From: Dechloromonas sp.
GTDB taxonomy: Bacteria; Pseudomonadota; Gammaproteobacteria; Burkholderiales; Rhodocyclaceae
Assembly (NCBI GenBank): GCA_017302355.1
Contig: JAFLDQ010000027.1
Span: 1 to 29,308 of the forward strand
Direction: 5' to 3'
Length of the DNA: 29,308 nucleotides
Shown here one piece after another: positions 20,137 through 26,002 of the stretch; positions within the stretch are counted from its first letter, which is position 1; each line of letters starts with the position of its first letter. Position numbers and translations under genes: made by a program. The notes under the pieces were generated by a model, which was not told the DNA's origin, ran no database searches, and worked only from the letters and a program-made list of their open reading frames with translations.

Positions 20137-20771
20137 GTCGGCCACCGCAACAGTTCATCCACCAGCGCGGTCATTTCGCGGGCGGCGGTGCTGTCGGGCG
20201 CCGTTTCGCGTGCAAGCCGGCCAGCGGCTACGCTGTCGGCGAACACGATGCGCTGATGCACTTCCGCGCGCAGCGCAGGAAGTGGCTGGTCGGCGAGCGC
20301 CTGGCGCGCTTCGCGCCCGATGATGGTGGTGCTGACGCGCCGATTGATGACGAAGGCCGCGCGCAGCGCGGGCCGAAAGACTTGCGCCTCGCGGATCAGC
20401 GCCACCATCTCGGCGCTGGCCCACAGATCGTAGGGGCTGGGCTGCACGGGGATCAGCACGCGCTCGGCCGCCAGCAGCGCGGAGCGCGCCAAGGCGGCGA
20501 TCCTGGGCGGGCCGTCGATGACGACGTGATCGGCCCGCCTGGCGAGTTCTGGCGCTTCTTGGTGCAGCGTTTCGCGTGCAAGGCCCACGGCGCTGAACAG
20601 CCGTGGCAAGCCTTGCTGGCTTCTGCGCTGTGTCCAGTCCAGCGATGAACCCTGCGGGTCGGCGTCCAGCAGGACGACGTGCTGACCGCGCATCGCCAGC
20701 TCGCCGGCGATGTGCGTGGCGAGCGTGGTCTTGCCCACGCCGCCTTTCTGGTTGAGCAGAGCGACGATCAT
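20133..20771 (-). CDS. parA: ParA-family partition ATPase
   Basis: A 212-residue Walker-type ATPase. The deviant Walker A is NQKGGVGKTT (residues 7-16), the A' motif LLDADPQGSSLDW (about 34-46) and the Walker B-like VVIDGPP (about 84-90). It lacks the N-terminal DNA-binding domain of type Ia ParA, so it is of the short type that works with a small DNA-binding partner. The ATG at 20771 is chosen because the family starts at MIVALLNQKGG. The open frame upstream is not conserved-looking. It leads the operon parA, RHH-like gene, DUF2840, traF and lies 84 bases from the AT-rich repeats of the candidate origin. Confidence 0.94.
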   Translation of the reverse strand: MIVALLNQKGGVGKTTLATHIAGELAMRGQHVVLLDADPQGSSLDWTQRRSQQGLPRLFSAVGLARETLHQEAPELARRADHVVIDGPPRIAALARSALLAAERVLIPVQPSPYDLWASAEMVALIREAQVFRPALRAAFVINRRVSTTIIGREARQALADQPLPALRAEVHQRIVFADSVAAGRLARETAPDSTAAREMTALVDELLRWPT

Positions 20772-20862
20772 GGCGCGGCCCTCCGTGTTGGAAAGCCGGG
20801 CTTTTGCTGCTGCGTTTGTGGCCGCGGGGTGGTTGTCCACCGCAGCGGCGTTTCCCTACTAA

Positions 20863-20894
20863 AAGTTAGAGAAACTAAGTTAGGGAAGTTAGAG
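20863..20894. repeat. Three AT-rich direct repeats AAGTTAGRG
   Basis: Copies at 20863-20871, 20877-20885 and 20886-20894 lie in a short AT-rich patch in otherwise GC-rich DNA, between parA and the iterons. AT-rich direct repeats beside iterons are typical of the melting region of plasmid origins. They could instead be operator sites for parA. Confidence 0.6.
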
Positions 20895-20936
20895 GACGCG
20901 CAAACCCAGTGCTGGCGCGGGTTTGCGGCCGATCGG

Positions 20937-21000
20937 CACGCCTGATAGCACGATAGTCCCACGCCTGATAGCACGATACCCCGCACGCCTGATAGCACGA
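20937..21000. repeat. Three 17-bp iterons (candidate RepA binding sites)
   Basis: The unit CACGCCTGATAGCACGA occurs perfectly at 20937-20953, 20960-20976 and 20984-21000, with start-to-start distances of 23 and 24 bases (about two helix turns). It lies just after the repA stop. Spacing, position and exactness fit iterons of a plasmid-type origin. Spacers are only 6-7 bp and there are no cas genes, so it is not a CRISPR. Confidence 0.8.
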
Positions 21001-21024
21001 CACCATTCACAGGCTTTCCCGGAG

Positions 21025-21882
21025 TTATCCCCGTGCCGTCTGCGGCACGGGCCGGAACGTCAGCAGTTCCATGCCGTTGTCGGGCATCCGCTCGATGCCC
21101 AGGACGTAACCGGGCAGCGACTGCCGCGCGACGAGCGCGCGCAGATCGCAGGCGAAGTCGTAGGGCTTCGCGGTGCTGCCGGACTTCTGGTGCAGATAGC
21201 GAAAGTCGAACTGCCAGCCGTATGCCTGCTTGCCGCCGTGCTTGCGCACCAGGCGGTACAGCCACCGCTCGATGCCGCCGGTGAGCCGGAAATACGCCGG
21301 GTCGATGGTCAGCACCAGCGCGGCGTCGAGCACGCCGGCAAAGAACCAGTCCGGCAGGATCAGCTCGATGCCCAGCGGCGTGCCGCTGGCATCGGCCAGT
21401 TCCTTCCATTCGTTGATCCACGAAAAGCGGTGCAGGCGCCGGCCTGTTGTCTCGCGGATGGACGTGGCCACCGTGGTCGATTGCAGGCGATCCAGCGCGG
21501 CCTTGAGGCGCTGGTAGTCGCGCAGCGACTTGCCGCGCCCGATGAAGCGCAGGATCTCGTAGGGCGTCGCGCGCATCAGCCGCGACGGGCGCAGGCCCGC
21601 GTCCTTCGCTTCCACGATCTGCGAGGCCGCCCATATCAGCACGTCCGCATCCCAAATCGTGGCGATGCCGTGCTCCTGCGTGCCCTCTACGCGGATCGTC
21701 ACGTTGCCCGCGCGGAAGTCGATGGGTTTGACCCGCTTGGACTTGCCGAGCGAGAAGAACGGATAGGCCATCAAGTCCTGGCTGTCGCGCGGCGCCATGT
21801 CGCCGGGCAAGGCGCGGAACAGGTCGAGCTGTTCGCGCTCCTGCAACGACCGCTGCCGGAACGGCAGCGCGGAGCTGGACAT
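21025..21882 (-). CDS. repA: RepA, replication initiator protein A family
   Basis: A 285-residue protein of the replication initiator protein A (RPA) family. Recognisable blocks are MAYPFFSLGKSKRVKPIDF (about 38-56), VEGTQEHGIATIWDADVLIWAASQI (about 65-89) and WLYRLVRKHGGKQAYGW near residue 207. It probably binds the iterons just downstream of its gene and starts plasmid-like replication of the excised element. Tn4371-like ICEs carry this gene, but their replication is not well proven. The ribosome site before 21882 is weak, so the start is less certain than the family. The preceding AlpA-like gene ends 26 bases upstream. Confidence 0.88.
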   Translation of the reverse strand: MSSSALPFRQRSLQEREQLDLFRALPGDMAPRDSQDLMAYPFFSLGKSKRVKPIDFRAGNVTIRVEGTQEHGIATIWDADVLIWAASQIVEAKDAGLRPSRLMRATPYEILRFIGRGKSLRDYQRLKAALDRLQSTTVATSIRETTGRRLHRFSWINEWKELADASGTPLGIELILPDWFFAGVLDAALVLTIDPAYFRLTGGIERWLYRLVRKHGGKQAYGWQFDFRYLHQKSGSTAKPYDFACDLRALVARQSLPGYVLGIERMPDNGMELLTFRPVPQTARG

Positions 21883-21908
21883 GGTGATGGCCTGCCGCGC
21901 GCCGCCGA

Positions 21909-22190
21909 TCAGCGCGCACGGCTGTCGGCCGAGTGGTGCTCGGCGTACTCGGGATCGGAAGTCGTCTCGAAGCTGCGGTCGGCGGCCCAGGCATCGAGGT
22001 CGGCCACGGCGTACATGACGCGCCGGCCGAACTTGCGAAAGCGCGGACCACCACCGATCACGCGCTGCTTTTCCAGCGTGCGCGGCGACAGGCGCAGGTA
22101 TTCGGCGGCTTCGTCGTTGGTGAGATAGCGTTGGGGCTGCGCGGCAGCGGTCGAGACAGTGGCGGCAGGCCGCAAAGGAGCGGGACGCAT
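21909..22190 (-). CDS. AlpA-like / MerR-type helix-turn-helix protein
   Basis: A 93-residue small DNA-binding protein. The core RYLTNDEAAEYLRLSPRTLEKQRV followed by PRFRKFGRRVMYAVADLDAWAADRS (about 22-76) is the excisionase/AlpA-type winged helix. Such proteins act as excision-directionality factors or as transcription activators of mobile elements. The ATG at 22190 is chosen because GGAGG lies eight bases upstream. It probably shares a transcript with repA and may control it. Its specific target is unknown. Confidence 0.85.
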   Translation of the reverse strand: MRPAPLRPAATVSTAAAQPQRYLTNDEAAEYLRLSPRTLEKQRVIGGGPRFRKFGRRVMYAVADLDAWAADRSFETTSDPEYAEHHSADSRAR

Positions 22191-22273
22191 GGTGTGAACC
22201 TCCATAGCTTTCAAAGCTCCGGCCACACAGCGCAACCGGATGGAGGCAGTCTCAGAAAACCAAGCTGTCCTGC

Positions 22274-23044
22274 TCAGGGCCGTTTTGCGTCGTCCTCAAA
22301 ACGACCCTTCTCAAGCGGCGGAAGCTGTGCTAGGCGGCGATAGCCGCCGCGCATCAGCGCATCGCCGCGCCGTACCAAGCGGCGTACCTTGGAGCGCAGG
22401 CCGCCGTCGCTGTACCAATCGGCTGCGGCATCGCCGCCGAACAAGCCTTCGGCCACCTCGCGCAAGGACGCACCCGCTAGGGTTGCGTCGAGCGCCTGCA
22501 AGGTGTGTAGCTCAAGCAGCGCGGCGGGTGCCGGCCTGGGCTTCGCAGAAGCCAGGGCCGCGCCGAGCGCATGGTTGCGCGCAGGTGCGGCGGCGCCGCC
22601 GCGGCGGGCATAGGCGACAGCCATCCCGTCTTCCAGGCCGGGCGCCAGCGCGAAGCGCAGGCAATGACCTGGGCTGTGCGCCATCAGCGCCAGCCCTTTG
22701 CCGTCATGGAGCAGTTGCTTGTGCCCGGCAATGCGCCAAAACGTGAACGCGGGAGCATACTGCGGCGGATCGGCGTCGGGATAGAGCTGCACCACGGCCA
22801 CATGGCCGGGCAACCAGGCTGGATGCGCGTCGCGCGCATCCAACGCCGGATCTTCCAGCAGGCGCAAGCCCCAGCGATGCGCCGCCTGCTGCGCGGCTTT
22901 CGGCCGGCGATGATGGCGCAGCCAGTCGAGCCGGTAATCGGGGTTTCTGCGCAGATATTCCCAGGCCGTCCCAAGGTCGTCCAAGTGCAGCACGTACAGA
23001 TACGCGGCAGTCGGATACCAGTGCTCGGCGCTGCGATCGACCAT
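22274..23044 (-). CDS. DUF2285-domain protein with DUF6499-like N-terminus
   Basis: A 256-residue protein of unknown function. The N-terminal part WYPTAAYLYVLHLDDLGTAWEYLRRNPDY (about 9-37) is the DUF6499-like segment. The C-terminal part contains the DUF2285 block LHTLQALDATLAGASLREVAEGLFGG and RSKVRRLVRRGDALMRGGYRRL (about 178-242), which looks like a DNA-binding helical bundle. The family is frequent in proteobacterial ICEs beside AlpA-like and repA genes and is thought to be regulatory. GGAGG lies seven bases before the start. Confidence 0.87.
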   Translation of the reverse strand: MVDRSAEHWYPTAAYLYVLHLDDLGTAWEYLRRNPDYRLDWLRHHRRPKAAQQAAHRWGLRLLEDPALDARDAHPAWLPGHVAVVQLYPDADPPQYAPAFTFWRIAGHKQLLHDGKGLALMAHSPGHCLRFALAPGLEDGMAVAYARRGGAAAPARNHALGAALASAKPRPAPAALLELHTLQALDATLAGASLREVAEGLFGGDAAADWYSDGGLRSKVRRLVRRGDALMRGGYRRLAQLPPLEKGRFEDDAKRP

Positions 23045-23353
23045 GACGCAACCTCCCTGCGAACAGGACTGGCCGCGACGGAAGAACTACGTGCTACATC
23101 GGTGTCATCAGAACGAAATGGGTTAAGGGAATAGTTGGGCTGTCAAGTCCGACTGGCTCCGATGCGTTGCGGTATTCGTCTCAATGCTGCGGCGGCAGCG
23201 TCCCTCCCGTGGGACGCCGTACAGGCCAGCCTGCCGCAGTCCGCGTCAGGCATCATGTCCGTTTGGATCAGACTGGCGCGGCTACGCCGCAAGAATCTCG
23301 ATTGAGACCTGCCCGGTATGACACCAGACTGAAAAAGTCACAGTAGGCTGTGT
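23045..23353. other. Intergenic region before the DUF2285 gene
   Basis: No convincing gene. On the minus strand a TTGACA box (23146-23141) lies about 100 bases before the DUF2285 start but lacks a good -10. A perfect stem GCGTCCC/GGGACGC (23198-23204 and 23211-23217) sits further upstream and may be part of the 5' leader or an operator. Confidence 0.5.
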
Positions 23354-23359
23354 TCAGTC
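23327..23359 (-). terminator. Possible terminator of the DUF2958 gene
   Basis: CACAG/CTGTG (23339-23343 and 23348-23352) with outer GACTGAA/TTCAGTC arms. On the minus strand the inner hairpin is followed after two bases by five T residues. The inner stem is short and the outer arms overlap the stop codon, so the call is weak. Confidence 0.35.
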
Positions 23360-23704
23360 CGGGATAGCCCCGTCGCGCTCGGCCAGCCGGGTGTATTCCG
23401 ACAGCGTGCGCGTGGGCCGGAAGTAGCGGTCGCGCATCACGGGCTGCTGATGCGGCCCGACGATGCCAGCCAGCTCGGACAGCTTGACGGTTCCTTGCGC
23501 CGGCATTCCGATTCCCAGGTCGATGAGGCCCCAGGCGGTGTCGCCATCGGCGGGATCGAGTGCGGCCAGCAGCCAGGTCACATGCGCGTCCGGCGTGAAC
23601 AGCCGCACCACGGGCACCGGGTCGATGGCCTGGCCAGCGGCACGAGCCTCGCCGTTGGCGAGCAGTTGCGCGCGCTCCGGGACGGTGGCGAGTGGCTGGG
23701 GCAT
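23354..23704 (-). CDS. DUF2958-domain protein
   Basis: A 116-residue cytoplasmic protein of the DUF2958 family. The conserved pattern is complete: RAQLLANG, DPVPVVRLFTPDAHVTWLLAALDP (about 28-51), WGLIDLGIGMP, LSELAGI and RDRYFRP. The molecular function is unknown, and the family is almost confined to mobile elements, often beside ParB and DUF932 genes. The start at 23704 gives the normal length. The open frame upstream to 23908 has no homologous look. It is divergent from the XRE regulator, with shared control DNA between them. Confidence 0.85.
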   Translation of the reverse strand: MPQPLATVPERAQLLANGEARAAGQAIDPVPVVRLFTPDAHVTWLLAALDPADGDTAWGLIDLGIGMPAQGTVKLSELAGIVGPHQQPVMRDRYFRPTRTLSEYTRLAERDGAIPD

Positions 23705-23879
23705 GGTTGGCAATCCCACAAATCCAATGATGCACGGATGCGGTTTCACGCCCAAGCGCAGAACCGCCAAACCGGATTTACGCCTTCGTGTGCAAGCACG
23801 GATGCGCTTGCGTGGCTTTGCTGGAACCAGCAAATGCGGATTTCCGTAAAGGCACGAAAACGTAGAACACCAAATGAAC

Positions 23880-23908
23880 ACTATAGATTGTAGCCCTATA
23901 GGGCGCAA
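23880..23908 (-). promoter_or_regulatory. Candidate promoter towards DUF2958 with an embedded palindrome
   Basis: TTGCGC (23908-23903) and TATAGT (23885-23880) are 17 bases apart on the minus strand. The spacer and -35 contain the perfect 12-bp palindrome GCCCTATAGGGC (23893-23904), a likely operator, perhaps for the divergent XRE regulator at 23945. Inferred from sequence. Confidence 0.5.
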
Positions 23909-23944
23909 TGGGCTGTCATCTTGGTTTTTCGAGGGAAACCATAG

Positions 23945-24250
23945 GTGGCGGCTGGGAACTCATTGGCGAAGGCGTTGAAGACAGTCAGGAAGGCGCGTGG
24001 CTTGAGCCAGGAAGCCTTCTCTGACGTGTCCAGCCGCACCTATATGAGCACCCTCGAACGCGACCTGAAAAGCCCGACCCTGCATAAGCTGGCCGAGCTG
24101 TGCGAGGTGATGGAGATCCACCCGCTCACGCTGCTGACGCTGGCCTACGCGGGCGACAGCACGCACAAGGCCGACGAGCTGCTGGCGCAGGTGCGCCGGG
24201 AGCTGGAGGCGGTGCTGAAGGAGCGCGGCGCGGCGAAGCCGCGCGCGTGA
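23945..24250 (+). CDS. XRE-family helix-turn-helix regulator
   Basis: A 101-residue regulator and the only clear complete plus-strand gene in the window. The Cro/C1-type helix-turn-helix covers about residues 7-63 (KALKTVRKARGLSQEAFSDV, then SSRTYMSTLERDLKSPTLHKL). A charged C-terminal helix probably dimerises. The start is a GTG at 23945, with GAGGG about ten bases upstream. It is divergent from the DUF2958 gene across a control region with a 12-bp palindrome, so it likely regulates that promoter and itself. It is convergent with the DUF736 gene. Confidence 0.85.
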   Translation: MAAGNSLAKALKTVRKARGLSQEAFSDVSSRTYMSTLERDLKSPTLHKLAELCEVMEIHPLTLLTLAYAGDSTHKADELLAQVRRELEAVLKERGAAKPRA

Positions 24251-24261
24251 CGTGGTGATGT

Positions 24262-24306
24262 GCTGCGAACAGCAGCACAGCGCCCCGCCGCGATGGGCGG
24301 GGCGCT
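24262..24306. terminator. Tandem stem-loops between convergent XRE and DUF736 genes
   Basis: GTGCTGC/GCAGCAC and, next to it, AGCGCCCCGCC/GGCGGGGCGCT (24279-24289 and 24296-24306), both perfect. They lie between the two stop codons. No T-run follows on either strand, so they are probably a bidirectional barrier or 3' stabilisers rather than classical terminators. Confidence 0.5.
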
Positions 24307-24313
24307 GCGGCGG

Positions 24314-24628
24314 TCACGCCGCCTGGGGCTTGCTGCGCGACCAGATCAGGTCGTGCGTACCGTCCTCGCCTTCGATCAGGCGGGCATAGACCGGAGCCGG
24401 GAACGAAGGATCGTCGAGGGTCACGGACTTGTATTCCCGCCCGGCCTCGCTGGTCTTGTTCCACGCCGCGCCGATGTCGTGGCCGGCGGCCTGGAGGCGG
24501 AAGTCGGGGGCGTTCTCGCTGCTGCCCTTGTCGTTGGGAACCAGCTTGACCTTGACGTTGAGCGTCAGGGTGCGCAGCGTGCCGGTGAAGCCGTCTTTGT
24601 CTGCGGTGAAGGTGCCGATGTTGGCCAT
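24314..24628 (-). CDS. DUF736-family protein
   Basis: A 104-residue cytoplasmic protein of the DUF736 family, easily recognised by [20 protein letters not shown] at the start and by [32 protein letters not shown] in the second half. It is widespread on conjugative elements and of unknown function. AAGGAG lies eight bases before the ATG at 24628. The frame is open for another 770 bases upstream, but that part is Arg/Pro/Ser-rich and has no ribosome site, so it is excluded. Confidence 0.92.
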   Translation of the reverse strand: MANIGTFTADKDGFTGTLRTLTLNVKVKLVPNDKGSSENAPDFRLQAAGHDIGAAWNKTSEAGREYKSVTLDDPSFPAPVYARLIEGEDGTHDLIWSRSKPQAA

Positions 24629-25337
24629 GATGATTTCTCCTTTCGGTTGAACAAGGTTCGCGCCCATCGCGTCCTTGTTGTGATCCGGCCGGCGGGGGAC
24701 GGGCTGGCTGCACCGCTTGCGGTCGAAACGCAGTGGAGAGCCGGGAGGCGAAAAGAATTTGCTGCGCGAGGAAGCCGCGCAGCGGCGGGGAAATTGTTTT
24801 CGCCGGACGGTTGCAGCCATGAAGCCCGAGGCGCAGCCGCGCCCCCGCCAGGATTCACAACGAGACAAGGACGCCTTGGGCCGAACCGCTCCGAAAGGAG
24901 ATGGGGCCGACTCGGCATCCCCGCCCGAAGGCTTCTCCGGCTCGCCCGCTGACGCGGGCCAGGTCAACCCCGCAACGACAGGCGAGAACGCCCCCGCCAT
25001 ACCTTGCGGCGCCGGTCTTGAGGCGTGGCGTGGAAGCTCCATAGCGATACCGGGCGGGTTGTCCGTGAACCGTCCTTCGTGACGTGATGGGCAGGAACCG
25101 CCAGCGTTGAGGACGGCACGCACCTGCACAACCTGCCGCAGCAAGCGCCAGCGTGTTCGCCAGCGTCCCGTCCATCGCGGCGGGACGTTGGGCGGGCCGA
25201 TCCGGCGCAGCCGGTTCGGCAGCATCGAGGGGCGCCAAGCATCGCGCGGCGGGGATAGCTCGCAGGGCTTTCCCCTGGAGGCAAGCGAAGCGCGCAGCGC
25301 CGCAGGCGCGAAGGCGTGAGGGATTGAAGCCGAATGG

Positions 25338-25681
25338 CCGTGACGGCAAAGACGGCACGGGGCGTAGCCCGAAAGCCCGGCGGCGCTATGCGCCGACACG
25401 CCCAGGCCGTTCCAGATTTCTAAGCAGGAAACGCGGACATGCCTCTGATGAAATGGGCGCGGCCCTACGCTGCGAGGTATGCACGCGGCAAGCCGAAAAC
25501 CGCTGGTGATTCCCGCGCACGGCGGGCGCTACGGCTTGCAGGCCCATACGGGCCTGCCATTACCGGGCGGGAAGCCCGGTCACGTCAACGCCGCCGTCTG
25601 AGCTGCCGCGAGGGCGGCGGCGTGCCGATTCGGCTGGTGGCCTTGAACACCGGGCGCGGCCACTGCCGCGCCCGGATTTTT
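25338..25681 (+). ncRNA. Candidate structured plus-strand RNA ending at an intrinsic terminator
   Basis: Successive stems are CCGTG/CACGG (25338-25360), GGGC/GCCC (25360-25370), CGGCGC/GCGCCG (25381-25395), GCAGGCCC/GGGCCTGC (25538-25557), ACCGGGC/GCCCGGT (25562-25580), ACGCCGCC/GGCGGCGT (25588-25623) and the terminator stem (25650-25675). The strand is set by the T-run at the end. No gene on the plus strand explains that terminator. The promoter was not found and the 5' end is arbitrary. GC-rich DNA forms stems readily, so confidence is moderate at best. Confidence 0.4.
25650..25681 (+). terminator. Strong plus-strand intrinsic terminator
   Basis: Perfect 10-bp arms CCGGGCGCGG (25650-25659) and CCGCGCCCGG (25666-25675) with a 6-base loop, followed by ATTTTT. 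It is one of the best terminators in the window, yet it points rightwards, where the nearest complete plus-strand gene ends 1.4 kb upstream. Confidence 0.85.
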
Positions 25682-25686
25682 GCGTC

Positions 25687-25721
25687 CACCGCGCCCAGGA
25701 CGGAACGGCCTGGGCGCGGTG
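25687..25721 (-). terminator. Long stem-loop after the 69-residue gene
   Basis: Perfect 13-bp arms CACCGCGCCCAGG (25687-25699) and CCTGGGCGCGGTG (25709-25721), ten bases after the minus-strand stop codon. On the minus strand a run of five A residues, not T, follows further on, so it is a stable 3' stem more than a classical terminator. With the adjacent plus-strand terminator it isolates two converging transcripts. Confidence 0.6.
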
Positions 25722-25731
25722 CTGATCGCGG

Positions 25732-25941
25732 TTATTCCTTCGTCTCGATGAGCCACCACACGGCACGCGGCAAGGCGCGGCCCGTGATGGGGTGAATGTC
25801 GGTGAGGTCGGCGCAGGCCGTCCAGCCCGAGGGCGGGCGGTAGCCGCGCACGTCGCCATCGCCGTTCCAACGGCGGGCGCGTACCGTGCCAGCGGCGTAG
25901 ATCGCCGCCATGCGCGGGCGGCTAATGGTGGTGCGGGTCAT
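25732..25941 (-). CDS. Small protein of unknown function
   Basis: A 69-residue protein, MTRTTISRPRMAAIYAAG at the start and ending WWLIETKE. It is basic in the N-terminal half, and GYRPPSGWTACADLTDIHPITGRALP (about 33-58) looks like a small folded segment. There are no signal or membrane parts. AAGGAG lies seven bases before the ATG at 25941, and it follows parB after 61 bases, so it probably shares that transcript. I do not recognise the family. Confidence 0.7.
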   Translation of the reverse strand: MTRTTISRPRMAAIYAAGTVRARRWNGDGDVRGYRPPSGWTACADLTDIHPITGRALPRAVWWLIETKE

Positions 25942-25960
25942 GGGGCTTCTCCTTCCAGCG

Positions 25961-25988
25961 AAGCGCCCCGGTCGAGGCCGGGGCGCTT
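25961..25988 (-). other. Stem-loop between parB and the 69-residue gene
   Basis: Perfect 11-bp arms AAGCGCCCCGG (25961-25971) and CCGGGGCGCTT (25978-25988) directly before the ribosome-binding site of the 69-residue gene. There is no T-run. It may uncouple or attenuate expression of the downstream gene. Confidence 0.5.
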
Positions 25989-26002
25989 GCCTTCGGCGCG
26001 GG

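Larger units (their letters stand above)
24629..25731. other. 1.1-kb region without a convincing gene
   Basis: This gap between DUF736 and the 69-residue gene has several open frames on both strands, but all are Arg/Ala/Gly-rich shadows of GC-rich DNA without good starts. The left part holds the DUF736 leader. The right part (about 25338-25681) is a chain of perfect hairpins on the plus strand ending in an intrinsic terminator, suggesting a structured non-coding transcript. Confidence 0.6.

Noticed and set aside
20937..21000. CRISPR-like array
   Set aside because: Only three 17-bp units with 6-7 bp spacers, located between repA and parA, and no cas genes; iterons explain it better.
24629..25399. 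Upstream extension of the DUF736 frame and several frames opposite it
   Set aside because: DUF736 proteins start at MANIGTF, and the strong AAGGAG before 24628 sets the start. The rest has no coding signal.
25439..25795. A 118-codon plus-strand frame with a weak ribosome site
   Set aside because: It runs straight through the hairpin chain and the strong plus-strand terminator and into the 69-residue gene on the other strand; Arg-rich without a recognisable fold.
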